Shown piece after piece: positions 9,214 through 18,026 of a stretch of DNA of 64,000 bases. Under the pieces are notes generated by a model. That model ran no database searches and was not told where the DNA came from. It saw only the letters and a list, made by a program, of their open reading frames with translations. The DNA is from Aidingimonas lacisalsi (GTDB lineage Bacteria; Pseudomonadota; Gammaproteobacteria; Pseudomonadales; Halomonadaceae). Location: the NCBI RefSeq assembly GCF_008079445.1, contig NZ_VRYH01000002.1, positions 310,001 through 374,000 on the forward strand, written 5' to 3'. The translations under genes were made by a program, and so were the position numbers. The number at the start of each line of letters is the position of its first letter. Positions within the stretch are counted from its first letter, which is position 1.

Positions 9214-10076
9214 GGATCGAGGAGTCCCAGCTCACTGCCGACCTCCTTGATGATGGTGTAGTCATCATTGTCAGCCTCGATGAACCCCTCGCGGGGGAAG
9301 CTTTCCAGCAGGGCTGGATCGTCCATGCTCAGCAGTGCCTGGCGCACCTGATCGGAGAAACCATCGCCAAATCGCTCATCGACATCACCTCGGATCGTCC
9401 ATTGGTAATCCGGGTAGTGAGGTGTCTTCCACACGATACGGACGTCATCGGTATCGATCTCGCCTGCCTCCACTTCATTTTCCCAGACGGCGTAGTTTAC
9501 GGCACCGAGTTGATAAGCCCCTGAAGCGACCAGAGAGATCGTGCGGCTATGGTTGCCGCTGAAACCGACGCGTGAAAATATCGCTTCCGGTGGTTCGTCG
9601 AAATGCTCACGCAGGTAATATTCCGGCATCAAGCGGCCGGACGTCGAGCTTTTGGCGCCGAAAGTAAAGGATCGCTCGCGCATCGCGTCGCTGAGGCCAC
9701 CACCGTCTTCCAGGCCGGTACTCTCGTGGGCAATGAAATACGTCATGAACTCGGTGTCCTCTACGCCTTGCGCGATGGCCTGCGAGCCAGGGACTCGCGC
9801 GCGAGCTTGCACGCCCGATAAGCCACCGAACCAGGCTAGTTGCACCTGATCGTTACGGAACGCGGTAACGGCGGCGGCATATGACTTGACGGGGATGAAG
9901 CGAACCTCTCGATCGAGTTCTTCGGCCAGGTAGTCGGCCACTTTCTGGAATCGTTCTTGCAAACGCGTTTCGTCTTCATCGGGAATGGCGGTGAAGACGA
10001 AAGGAGGGGCGCTGACAGCGGGAGCGGTGCTCAGAAGAACTGCGAATCCGATGAGCCATGTCGATCGACGAACCAT
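9210..10076 (-). CDS. Periplasmic binding protein, PhnD-like (phosphonate or putative selenate family)
   Basis: 288 residues with a Sec signal peptide (about residues 1-23, ending VSA). The mature part has the PhnD pattern: AIPDEDETRLQERFQKVADY in pieces, then AWFGGLSGVQARA, and FTFGAKSSTSGRLMPEYYL in pieces. The AWFGG and GSQAIAQG segments are closer to the variant that automatic pipelines name putative selenate ABC binding protein than to classical PhnD. No C-P lyase, phosphonatase or selenium genes are visible nearby, so the substrate is open among phosphonates, phosphite and selenate. First gene of a three-gene operon. Confidence 0.83.
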   Translation of the reverse strand: MVRRSTWLIGFAVLLSTAPAVSAPPFVFTAIPDEDETRLQERFQKVADYLAEELDREVRFIPVKSYAAAVTAFRNDQVQLAWFGGLSGVQARARVPGSQAIAQGVEDTEFMTYFIAHESTGLEDGGGLSDAMRERSFTFGAKSSTSGRLMPEYYLREHFDEPPEAIFSRVGFSGNHSRTISLVASGAYQLGAVNYAVWENEVEAGEIDTDDVRIVWKTPHYPDYQWTIRGDVDERFGDGFSDQVRQALLSMDDPALLESFPREGFIEADNDDYTIIKEVGSELGLLDP

Positions 10077-10161
10077 GGGAATATCCTTGCGTCATCTGTA
10101 ATGCGGGGGCACTGGATGACACAAGGATATCAAAAAACCAGGGATTATCGGCGACCGTCAT

Positions 10162-10422
10162 TCACTCGACGGTGTCGCGCAGTGTTTTCAGTTCATCGGT
10201 CGTGAATTGCTCAAGGCGACCGGCGAGCAAGTCGCTTAGCTTCTGTGGGGGAATTCCTGCACGCTGGGCGATTTCTCGATTAGGTCGTTCGGACAGGGCG
10301 ATGCGGCGAGTGACAATGCGCATCAGACGGGTACGTTTTTCCAGCTCTCTCACGTCCAGGTCGGGGGCCTTTTTACCATCGTCGAGGGCCTCCCAACCGG
10401 TCATTAATCGTGCTGTGCTCAT
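10162..10422 (-). CDS. Small XRE-type helix-turn-helix protein
   Basis: 86 residues. The C-terminal half, NREIAQRAGIPPQKLSDLLAGR followed by FTTDELKTL, is a helix-turn-helix of the short XRE/HigA-like class (helix, AGI turn, recognition helix PQKLSDLL). Such small proteins are often antitoxins or autoregulators. I could not find a convincing partner toxin on either side. It lies 85 bp upstream of the phn-like operon on the same strand, so it could regulate that operon. ATG 10422 is preceded by GGAG. Function beyond DNA binding is unknown. Confidence 0.7.
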   Translation of the reverse strand: MSTARLMTGWEALDDGKKAPDLDVRELEKRTRLMRIVTRRIALSERPNREIAQRAGIPPQKLSDLLAGRLEQFTTDELKTLRDTVE

Positions 10423-10730
10423 AGGGCTCCGTCAATATGAGTTGCTACGGCCTTAGCATGCAAGGTTTTTGGCCATTCTTCCAGCCTCGTTCACCATTTT
10501 CATCGATGATATTTCTTTATCTTTGCCACGCCGCGCCGGCAGCAGGACAATCGATCGAACGACCCCGTCGTGACAGAGGGGTGCCGGGCCATGTCGTGCG
10601 TTGCCTGGGGCGTCGATGGCAGAACAAGTGTGGAATTGCCGTTGTAGCAAGTCAGCGCCTTGACGTGCTAGGTTTTGCCTCGCGAATGCATGACATAACA
10701 AGTTGGTCCATGACCCTATAGGAGAACTTC
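10423..10730. other. Intergenic region between divergent HTH gene and TAXI-TRAP operon
   Basis: 308 bp with no gene I can support. It must hold divergent promoters for the small HTH gene and the TAXI operon. The first 90 bases are AT-richer than their surroundings. An 82-codon minus-strand frame at 10453-10701 crosses it, but its sequence has no family likeness and no good ribosome site. Confidence 0.5.
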
Positions 10731-11693
10731 ATGCGAACTCTCAAGTACGCCTTGGCCGCATCGCTGCTGGTTGCAGCGCCTGCGGCAGTCGCGCAACAAA
10801 CACTAGCCATCGCGACCGGCGGTACCGGTGGCGTTTATTATCCGCTGGGCGGCGGCCTGGCCGAGATGGTCAGCAAGCATATCGACGACTATGAAGCCTC
10901 GGCTGAAGTCACAGGGGCATCGGTCGAAAATATGGGGCTGATCATGCGCAATGAGGCGGATGTTGCGTTTGCGTTGGCCGATACCGTTCATCAGGCCTAC
11001 ATGGGAGAAGACGATTTCGAAGGCCGTCAGGTCGAGAATACGCGTGCCTTGGCGTCTGTTTATCCCAACGCCGTGCAATTGGTCACATTGGCCGATTCCG
11101 ATATCGAGTCGCTGTCCGATCTGGAAGGTAAACGCGTCTCGGTAGGCGCGCCCGGCAGTGGTACCGAGCTCAACGCGCGTGCCGTGCTCGAATCGAATGG
11201 CTTGACTTACGATGATATGAATGTTCAACGCTTGAACTTCAACGAAACGGCCGATGCGCTGCGCGATGGCGATATCGAAGCCGGTTTCTGGAGTGTGGGT
11301 CCTCCCACCAGTTCCATCATGAATCTGGCTTCCACGCGTGACATTCGACTGATCAGCCTCTCCGATGAGGAGGTCGAGAATGCGCAGGCGGAAGAGTCGG
11401 TCTTTGCCCCTTACGAGTTGAAGGGCGGTACCTATGAGGGGGTCGATGAAGCGGTGCAGACCATCGGGATTCCAAATGTCCTGGTCGTCAATGCCGATAT
11501 GGATGAGCAGCTTGCCTACGATCTCACCAAGATGCTCTTCGAACGCACCGACGAGTTGATCGACGTGCACCCGGCAGCGGAAAATACCACGGTGGATTTC
11601 AGTCTCAACTCCACACCGGTGCCGTTCCATCCGGGGGCCATCCGCTATTACGAGGAAATCGACGCCGATATCCCTGATGATCTGCGTCCCTGA
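10731..11693 (+). CDS. TAXI-family TRAP transporter solute-binding protein
   Basis: 320 residues with a Sec signal peptide (MRTLKYALAASLLVAAPAAVAQ). The mature N-terminus, LAIATGGTGGVYYPLGGGLA, is the TAXI hallmark (TRAP-associated extracytoplasmic immunogenic protein), as are VENMGLI and VSVGAPGSGTELNARAVL further on. TAXI proteins capture small acids such as glutamate or 2-oxoglutarate for a TRAP permease. It heads a three-gene operon with a DUF1850 protein and a fused permease. The start follows AGGAGAAC. Confidence 0.93.
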   Translation: MRTLKYALAASLLVAAPAAVAQQTLAIATGGTGGVYYPLGGGLAEMVSKHIDDYEASAEVTGASVENMGLIMRNEADVAFALADTVHQAYMGEDDFEGRQVENTRALASVYPNAVQLVTLADSDIESLSDLEGKRVSVGAPGSGTELNARAVLESNGLTYDDMNVQRLNFNETADALRDGDIEAGFWSVGPPTSSIMNLASTRDIRLISLSDEEVENAQAEESVFAPYELKGGTYEGVDEAVQTIGIPNVLVVNADMDEQLAYDLTKMLFERTDELIDVHPAAENTTVDFSLNSTPVPFHPGAIRYYEEIDADIPDDLRP

Positions 11694-11719
11694 TTCAGGC
11701 ATCCCGATGATCCGTCATC

Positions 11720-12265
11720 ATGAAAATCATGTCTGATGCGTCAATGGGGCGGGCAGCGGTGCCCGCCCCATTGCATTATGCTCTCGGCTGTATCGCCTGC
11801 ATCTCGGGACTGGCGGGGATGATGTCGCCATCCATTGCCAGTGCGGAAACGTCGCAACCGGCCAGTCTGGAGGCCGTCGCTCAGGACGGTGACATTCTGG
11901 TCTCGATACCGATCCTGCCAGGCGGACGATGGTGCCTTGGCTGGAACCATTCGGTAGAAGGGTTCGAGGTGCTCGATTGCTATGGCTATCTGAATGGACG
12001 TATGGTTCTCGAGCGTAGCCATCAACCCGATTTTGCTGCCGGGCTCGGCCATATCAGCGGTCGTGGCGAGCAGGTTTCCGATGGCCACGGAGGGTACTGG
12101 ATCAACCACATCGATGAGCCCGTGCCGAACGATCGTTATGTCTTGCGCGTGGGCTCCACCGAGGTGAACCACCGCATCCTGTGGGGAACGCAACGATTCA
12201 GCCTGAGTGCCGCCGCCGCTCACGAGCGCGTGATCATGAGATTGTACAAGCCAGACGATGTCTGA
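11720..12265 (+). CDS. DUF1850 protein of TAXI-TRAP operon
   Basis: 181 residues. An N-terminal hydrophobic stretch ends in SIASAET, so it is probably exported or membrane anchored. The core LPGGRWCLGWNHSVEGFEVLDCY matches the DUF1850 pattern (W....HSV....V.D.Y), and the rest is strand-rich with RVGSTEVNHRILWG. Genes of this family usually lie between a TAXI binding protein and a fused TRAP permease, as here. The function is unknown; an accessory role in transport is an inference from context. Two cysteines (in RWCLG and LDCYG) might pair in the periplasm. Confidence 0.8.
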   Translation: MKIMSDASMGRAAVPAPLHYALGCIACISGLAGMMSPSIASAETSQPASLEAVAQDGDILVSIPILPGGRWCLGWNHSVEGFEVLDCYGYLNGRMVLERSHQPDFAAGLGHISGRGEQVSDGHGGYWINHIDEPVPNDRYVLRVGSTEVNHRILWGTQRFSLSAAAAHERVIMRLYKPDDV

Positions 12266-12275
12266 TGAGGACCCC

Positions 12276-14288
12276 ATGAACGAATCCACCACCCCTCCTG
12301 TGAAAATGCCGGGAGGCGATGCCATACAGCCTCGCCCGATATTGTGGCTCATTACGATCGTGGCGGTGGCGCTGTCACTGTTCCAGCTCTATTCGGCAGG
12401 TATCCAGACATTCGGCCTCTTCTATCAGCGCAGCATTCACTTGGCGCTGGTCATGATGCTGGCCTTCCTGATGTTTCCCGCCTTTGGCCCCAGTCGGCAA
12501 CGGGGGCCGGTCGGCACGCTCATCGATATCGTGTTCTTCGCGGGTGCCGTGCTCACCGGGGGGTACCTGGTCGTCTATCTGGATGAAATCATCAATCGGG
12601 CCGGCTTCTGGATACAGACGGATATCTGGGTGGCGATCATCGCCACGGTGACCGTCCTTGAAGCCAGCCGGCGTGCAGTTGGGTTGGGAATGACCCTGAT
12701 CGGGGTCATGGCGATCGTCTATGCATTCGCCGGGCCTCGCGGCGAGTTCCCATGGTTGGCCCAGTTCATGCCCGGAATTCTCGAGCATCGCGGCTATACG
12801 CTCGAGCGCGTCGCCGGCCAGCTTTATCTTGGCCAAGAGGGCATCTTCGGCCTCCCGTTAGGGGTGGCGGCAACCTACGTTTTTACCTTCGTGCTGTTCG
12901 GCGCGTTTCTGGAAAGTACCGGGGCGGGCAAGTTCTTCATCGATCTGGCCTATGCGGCGACGGGCCGACAGCGTGGCGGTCCTGCCAAGGCTGCCGTCCT
13001 GGCGTCGGCGGGTATGGGATCGATTTCGGGGAGTGCCATTGCCAATGTCGTGACGACTGGGGCCTTTACCATTCCCTTGATGAAACGCTTGGGCTACAAG
13101 CCTCATCAGGCTGGCGGTATCGAGGCGGCGGCCAGTACCGGTGGCCAGATCATGCCGCCCTTGATGGGGGCCGGTGCCTTTCTGATCGCTGAATACACGC
13201 AGATGCCGTATCTGGAAGTGGTCAAGGTCAGTATCTTGCCTGCCATCATGTATTTCGCGACCGTTTACCTGTTTGTCCACCTCATTGCTCTCAAGCAAGG
13301 CATGCAGGGAATGACGCGTGCGGAATTGCCGCAAGTCAGAGATGTCATGCGCAGTGGTTGGCACTTTCTGCTGCCGTTGGCGGTATTGATCTGGCTGTTG
13401 GCGATCAGTCTGTCGCCGATGCGTGTTGGCTTTTACGCTATCGTGACCATCGTACTGGTCGCTGTGCTGCGTTATGTGTACTGGTTCTTCTTCATCGCGC
13501 CTCAACACGGGGAAACGGTCACCGGTGACAAGATTCTGGCGACCGTCAAGGCGGGCTTGCTCAAGCTGACCGAGAGTCTGGAACTGGGGGCACGTAACGC
13601 CGTCGCTGTCTCCATGGCCTGTGCCGTAGCGGGGATCATCGTCGGGGTCGTCGGCCTGACAGGGTTGGGATTGAAGTTCTCGTCCATGATGCTGGCCTTC
13701 TCTGGCGGCAACCTGGTTCTGGCGCTGGTCATGGTCCTGCTGGCCAGTCTCGTGCTCGGTATGGGGCTGCCGGTGACCGCCAGCTACATCGTATTGATCG
13801 TGCTGGTCGGGCCGGCCCTGACCAATGAGTTCGGGGTGCCGCTGTTGATCGCCCATCTTGTGGTCTTCTGGTATTCCCAGGATTCGAACGTGACGCCGCC
13901 CATTGCCTTGGCCGGTTTCGCCGGTGCGGCGATCGCCGGAAGCAAACCGATGGAAACCAGCTTCCAGGCGTGGAAGTTTGCGAAAGGGCTCTACCTGATC
14001 CCGCTGTTCATGGTCTTCAATCCGGAAATCATCGTCGGTGGCCCGGTTCCCTTGGTGGTCTGGAATGCGGTGATCGCGATTGCTGCCTTGCTGGCATTTG
14101 CCGCCAGCCTTGAAGGGTATTTGTTCGCGCGCATGAGTTGGTTCTCGCGGTTACTGCTGGCTGCCTCGACCGTTGCTGTCTTCTACCCGAATCTGTTGGC
14201 GGAAGTCGTCGGTGTGGCGTTGATCGCCTTGCTGGTATCGGGTAACTGGTTGGCCCATCGTCGTGGCATGTTGGCGACTGGTCACTGA
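12276..14288 (+). CDS. Fused TRAP transporter permease (4TM-12TM)
   Basis: About 670 residues in which the small (DctQ-like) and large (DctM-like) TRAP membrane subunits are joined, as is normal for TAXI systems. The N-terminal third has four predicted membrane segments. The remainder has many more, with the conserved loops GSISGSAIANVVTTG, AAASTGGQIMPPLMGAGAF and MGLPVTASYIV. It imports the ligand of the upstream binding protein using a sodium gradient. ATG 12258 overlaps the DUF1850 stop and is an alternative start; ATG 12276 is chosen because GAGGA lies just ahead of it. Confidence 0.92.
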   Translation: MNESTTPPVKMPGGDAIQPRPILWLITIVAVALSLFQLYSAGIQTFGLFYQRSIHLALVMMLAFLMFPAFGPSRQRGPVGTLIDIVFFAGAVLTGGYLVVYLDEIINRAGFWIQTDIWVAIIATVTVLEASRRAVGLGMTLIGVMAIVYAFAGPRGEFPWLAQFMPGILEHRGYTLERVAGQLYLGQEGIFGLPLGVAATYVFTFVLFGAFLESTGAGKFFIDLAYAATGRQRGGPAKAAVLASAGMGSISGSAIANVVTTGAFTIPLMKRLGYKPHQAGGIEAAASTGGQIMPPLMGAGAFLIAEYTQMPYLEVVKVSILPAIMYFATVYLFVHLIALKQGMQGMTRAELPQVRDVMRSGWHFLLPLAVLIWLLAISLSPMRVGFYAIVTIVLVAVLRYVYWFFFIAPQHGETVTGDKILATVKAGLLKLTESLELGARNAVAVSMACAVAGIIVGVVGLTGLGLKFSSMMLAFSGGNLVLALVMVLLASLVLGMGLPVTASYIVLIVLVGPALTNEFGVPLLIAHLVVFWYSQDSNVTPPIALAGFAGAAIAGSKPMETSFQAWKFAKGLYLIPLFMVFNPEIIVGGPVPLVVWNAVIAIAALLAFAASLEGYLFARMSWFSRLLLAASTVAVFYPNLLAEVVGVALIALLVSGNWLAHRRGMLATGH

Positions 14289-14314
14289 TCCGGGTTGTTC
14301 GAATGGTCAAGGTG

Positions 14315-14334
14315 ACGGCGCCCTCGGGCGCCGT
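14315..14334 (+). terminator. Strong hairpin after TRAP permease
   Basis: A perfect 8-bp GC-rich stem, ACGGCGCC (14315-14322) with GGCGCCGT (14327-14334), has a CTCG tetraloop and starts 26 bases after the permease stop. No run of T follows (TAGAATACCC), so termination may be partial or factor-assisted. Confidence 0.5.
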
Positions 14335-14378
14335 TAGAATACCCGCCTTTCATCATGGTCTCGAACCGAGGAAAGGGC

Positions 14379-14885
14379 ATGAAAACATCAAGCGAGCAAG
14401 CCCGGGTGGGCGTGATCATGGGGTCGAAATCCGACTGGCCCATCATGGAACATGCCGTCGATATGCTCGAACACCTAGGGGTAGCCTGCGAAGCAAAGAT
14501 CGTGTCGGCTCATCGCACCCCCGATCTCTTGTTCGACTATGCCAAGAGCGCTGCCGATCGCGGTCTTCAAGTGATCATTGCGGGTGCCGGAGGCGCGGCG
14601 CATTTGCCGGGGATGGTGGCTTCGCAAACCCCTCTGCCGGTACTGGGAGTGCCAGTCGAGTCCAAGTCGCTAAAGGGATTGGATTCATTACTGTCCATTG
14701 CGCAGATGCCCGGTGGTGTCGCGGTGGGCACACTGGCCATCGGTAAACCCGGTGCTATCAACGCTGGCCTGCTCGCAGCACAGATCGTGGCTCTGAGCGA
14801 CGATACGGTCAAAGCTGCCGTGGCATCATACCGTAGTGCTCAGACGCAGAAGGTGCTGGATAATTCCGACCCGCGTGACGAGTGA
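14379..14885 (+). CDS. purE: N5-carboxyaminoimidazole ribonucleotide mutase
   Basis: 168 residues, the normal class I PurE size. It converts N5-CAIR to CAIR in purine synthesis. Motifs: [13 protein letters not shown] at the start with the catalytic Ser-Asp, VSAHRTPD with the catalytic His, and [17 protein letters not shown] 14379 is chosen over an upstream in-frame ATG (14355) because GAGGAAAGG precedes it and it gives the family's N-terminus. It forms a two-gene unit with purK. Confidence 0.96.
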   Translation: MKTSSEQARVGVIMGSKSDWPIMEHAVDMLEHLGVACEAKIVSAHRTPDLLFDYAKSAADRGLQVIIAGAGGAAHLPGMVASQTPLPVLGVPVESKSLKGLDSLLSIAQMPGGVAVGTLAIGKPGAINAGLLAAQIVALSDDTVKAAVASYRSAQTQKVLDNSDPRDE

Positions 14886-14933
14886 TATCCTGTTCTTGGT
14901 TCTGATACGCATAATCCCCCTCGGGAGGTAGGA

Positions 14934-16058
14934 ATGAATATCGGTGTGCTCGGTGCCGGGCAGCTTGGACGCATGCTGGCCCTGGCGGGCTATCCTCTGG
15001 CCAATCGCTTCTTTTTCCTGGACACCTCGGGCAAGCCCAGTGCAGGGATAGGCGACGTCTGGATCCATACGGACCGAACTGACGACTCATCGTCACTCGA
15101 GGCGTTTCTGGACAGTGTGGATCTGGTCACCTACGAATTCGAGCATCTACCGGTAGAGCTGGTGCGCGATATCGAACGCCACAAACCTGTGTATCCCGGC
15201 AGCACCGCGCTCGAGGTGTGTCAGAATCGCGCCGAGGAAAAGGCCTTGTTCGATCGCCTGTCAATCCCGACACCGGCTTATCGGTTGGTAGCGAGTGCCG
15301 ATGAATTGGCGTCAGCGGTGCGTGAATTGGGGGCGCCGGTGGTGGCCAAGTCGGTCACCGAAGGCTATGACGGCAAGGGACAGGCCGTATTGCACACCTC
15401 CGACGATGCCGAGGGGGCTTGGCAGCGCATTGGCCACTCGCGCTTGATCGTGGAAGCGTTCGTCGACTTCGTGCGGGAAGTCTCGATCATCGCCGTGCGT
15501 GGCCGTAATGGCGACGTGGCGTTCTATCCCATGGCCGAGAACGTCCACGTGAATGGCATACTGCGGTACTCCCTGGCACCGTTGCCGGACCTGGAGGATA
15601 GCGTACAACGAGTGGCTGACGACTATATACGCACCTTGCTCGATGAACTGGATTACGTCGGCGTGCTGGCACTGGAATTGTTCCAGACACGTGACGGTCG
15701 ACTACTCGCCAACGAAATGGCCCCCAGGGTGCACAATTCTGGCCATTGGAGCCTGGACGGTGCCGTCACCAGTCAGTTCGAGAATCACTTACGTGCCATT
15801 CAAGGCTTGCCGTTGGGGGCAACGCATGCACGTCGACCGACCTGCATGGTCAATATCATTGGTCGCATGGGTGATGCGGCCGAGCTTCTGGCCATCGAGG
15901 ACGCCCATCTGCATCTGTATGGCAAAGGCGAACGGCCCGGCCGTAAGCTGGGACACGTCAATGTGTTGGCCGATTCGACTGCAGCGCTGCTGAAAAAGGT
16001 CCGACACTGCGCCGGCCGGCTGCCCGATGCGCCGGAGCCGCGCTTTAGTTTCGAGTGA
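14934..16058 (+). CDS. purK: 5-(carboxyamino)imidazole ribonucleotide synthase
   Basis: 374 residues, ATP-grasp family. It carboxylates AIR with bicarbonate and ATP to give N5-CAIR, the substrate of PurE. Visible marks: the N-terminal GVLGAGQLGRMLA, VTYEFEHLPVE, the ATP-grasp loop KSVTEGYDGKGQA, and the metal and substrate region NEMAPRVHNSGHWSLDG. It follows purE by 48 bp with a GGGAGGT ribosome site. The 3' end is 3 bp from the convergent LysR gene. Confidence 0.96.
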   Translation: MNIGVLGAGQLGRMLALAGYPLANRFFFLDTSGKPSAGIGDVWIHTDRTDDSSSLEAFLDSVDLVTYEFEHLPVELVRDIERHKPVYPGSTALEVCQNRAEEKALFDRLSIPTPAYRLVASADELASAVRELGAPVVAKSVTEGYDGKGQAVLHTSDDAEGAWQRIGHSRLIVEAFVDFVREVSIIAVRGRNGDVAFYPMAENVHVNGILRYSLAPLPDLEDSVQRVADDYIRTLLDELDYVGVLALELFQTRDGRLLANEMAPRVHNSGHWSLDGAVTSQFENHLRAIQGLPLGATHARRPTCMVNIIGRMGDAAELLAIEDAHLHLYGKGERPGRKLGHVNVLADSTAALLKKVRHCAGRLPDAPEPRFSFE

Positions 16059-16061
16059 CCG

Positions 16062-16988
16062 TCATGACTGAACTTGCTTGCCGGCATCGCTGAGCAGTCG
16101 TCGTAGCCAGCGGTGAGACGGTGAATGGTGCGTTCTATCATGCCAGAGTTGGTAGAACCGCATGGGCGGGAAGTCGATCGGTGATGGCAGAATCGTCAGG
16201 CCCAACTGACGCGCATAGAAGCGGGCGAAGTGCCGGCTGGTCGTAAAGATCAAGTCACTGTCCTGCAGCAAGTGAGGTGCGAGATTGAACGACTGGGCCT
16301 CGACGACTTCATGGCGTTCGACACGTAAGTTGGCCAGTTGCCGATCGATCACGCCGCGCTGGTTCCGCGAGTAGGGCATCGGGACCACATGCCCGGCATT
16401 CAGGTAATCCTCGTACGTTATCCCCTTGTGTGCCAGGGGATGTCGCGACGAGACCAGACAGACAATCTCGTCTTCCAATAACATCGACAAGTGCATCCGT
16501 TCCGGTGGTTCCGGCCAGTTGCCGATCACGATGTCCATGTCCCCTTCGGCGAGTGCCGCTTCGAAATCGTAGTCCGGTCCGAGTGCGTGTATCGATAGCC
16601 GCGCCAGCGGCGCCTCGCGGCGAAAGCGTTCCGTAGCCGTTGCCATGAACATCGGTGCCAGATAGTCCGGCGCGCCCAGACGATAGGTATGGCGGCTGGA
16701 AGAGGGATCGAATTCACCGGGTTGCTGCGTCAACTGGTCAATGGCACCGAGCGCATTGCGTGCGTGTGGCAACAGCTGCAGGGCACGTTCGGTAGGAACC
16801 ATGCCGCCCTTCTCGCGGACCAGCAACTCATCCTCGAAGATTCCTCGCAGTTTTTTCAGTGCTGCGCTGACGGCGGGTTGAGATTGCTGCATGCGGATGG
16901 CCGTTCGGGAAACGCTGCGTTCATCGAGCAGCAGGGTCAATACGCGGAGTAAATAAGTATCCAGCGGATCCTGGCGTTTCTGGGGCAT
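16062..16988 (-). CDS. LysR-family regulator
   Basis: 308 residues. The N-terminal winged helix is clear (LLDERSVSRTAIRMQQSQPAVSAAL in pieces, then LVREKGGMVPTERA). The NodD/NahR-like effector domain includes YRLGAPDYLAPMF and DIVIGNWPEPPERMH. ATG 16988 has GAGGA 6 bases upstream; the longer frame would need a TTG. It is divergent from the porin gene at 17160 across 171 bp, suggesting it controls that gene and itself. The ligand is unknown. Confidence 0.88.
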   Translation of the reverse strand: MPQKRQDPLDTYLLRVLTLLLDERSVSRTAIRMQQSQPAVSAALKKLRGIFEDELLVREKGGMVPTERALQLLPHARNALGAIDQLTQQPGEFDPSSSRHTYRLGAPDYLAPMFMATATERFRREAPLARLSIHALGPDYDFEAALAEGDMDIVIGNWPEPPERMHLSMLLEDEIVCLVSSRHPLAHKGITYEDYLNAGHVVPMPYSRNQRGVIDRQLANLRVERHEVVEAQSFNLAPHLLQDSDLIFTTSRHFARFYARQLGLTILPSPIDFPPMRFYQLWHDRTHHSPSHRWLRRLLSDAGKQVQS

Positions 16989-17159
16989 GATTTCCTCGCG
17001 AATCAAACGGATGGTCGCCGGGTCGTATATCGTTTTGGTTATGGGGACTATCAGGGCCTATCGGTTTTCATTTCTCATGGCGTCTCTAGACTGGGTCATC
17101 GAAGCAATTTTGTATACACGATTTCCTGATTACAACGACAAAATGCTGGAGATAACCTG

Positions 17160-18014
17160 ATGAGATCAAGTCATAAAGCCGCTATCGTCGGTTCCTTGTT
17201 TGCTGTGGTGACGGCAATTCCCGTGGCTCAGGCAGCCGACTGGAGTGATACGTCGATCGGCTATCGTTACGGAACCGAGTTTACCGAACCCGGAATCGAT
17301 GAGGACGTACAGAAACATATCCTCAGTCTGACCCATGCCAGTGGCTACTCGCTGGGCCAGAACTTTTTCAATCTCGATATTCTGCAATCCGACAGCAGCG
17401 ATCCGACAACCTTCGGGGGCGATACCGGGGCGACCGAAGCCTACCTGGCCTATCGCCATCAACTGCACTATGGTGGCGTTTTCGATGAGCCATTGTCATT
17501 CGGGCCAGTGGGTGACATGGCCTTGACCACCGGCTTCGATCTCAATACCAAGAATACCGACTATTCCCCACGCAAGCGTTTGTTACTGGTGGGGCCGACA
17601 CTCAAGTTCGATTTACCGCGCGGCTTTCTCGATGTGAGCCTGTTCTACGCCCACGAATGGAATCATTGCGGACTCGATTTCTGTGGCCCGGATCATGATG
17701 TCGAATTCGATCCCTACGCCCAGTTGAACATAGTGTGGGGGGTGCCGTTCGATGCCGGAGCGATTCCACTGAAATTTCAGGGCTTCTACAACTACAACAC
17801 TGAGAAGGGGAAAGATGCAGCCGGGGACGACACCGATGATGAGCAGTTATTGCGCACTTCGCTGATGCTGGATGTGGGCAAGCTGGCATGGAACGAAAGC
17901 AATCAGTTGCTGGCCGGTGTCGGCTATGAAATGTGGCGCAACAAGTTCGGCAATGCCGAAGGGCCGGGCCTCGATACCGATGCAGCAACGTTCAATCTGG
18001 AGTGGCATTTCTGA
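17160..18014 (+). CDS. Tsx/OmpK-like outer membrane channel
   Basis: 284 residues with a signal peptide (MRSSHKAAIVGSLFAVVTAIPVAQA in pieces). The mature chain alternates polar and hydrophobic residues as beta strands and ends in LEWHF, a classic C-terminal aromatic outer-membrane signal. WSDTSIGYRYGTEFTEPG and the spacing of strands fit the nucleoside-specific channel Tsx/OmpK family, a 12-strand barrel. The probable ligand is a nucleoside or other small solute, not provable here. A LysR gene is transcribed away from it and is the likely regulator. Confidence 0.78.
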   Translation: MRSSHKAAIVGSLFAVVTAIPVAQAADWSDTSIGYRYGTEFTEPGIDEDVQKHILSLTHASGYSLGQNFFNLDILQSDSSDPTTFGGDTGATEAYLAYRHQLHYGGVFDEPLSFGPVGDMALTTGFDLNTKNTDYSPRKRLLLVGPTLKFDLPRGFLDVSLFYAHEWNHCGLDFCGPDHDVEFDPYAQLNIVWGVPFDAGAIPLKFQGFYNYNTEKGKDAAGDDTDDEQLLRTSLMLDVGKLAWNESNQLLAGVGYEMWRNKFGNAEGPGLDTDAATFNLEWHF

Positions 18015-18026
18015 ATGCCAGGGCCT

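Noticed and set aside
10453-10701. 82-residue minus-strand frame as a toxin partner of the small HTH gene
   Set aside because: No RelE/HigB-like or other toxin pattern, no good ribosome site; reads like non-coding sequence.
12858-13856. 332-codon minus-strand frame inside the TRAP permease
   Set aside because: Gln/His/Arg-rich antisense of a membrane protein gene, a typical high-GC artefact.
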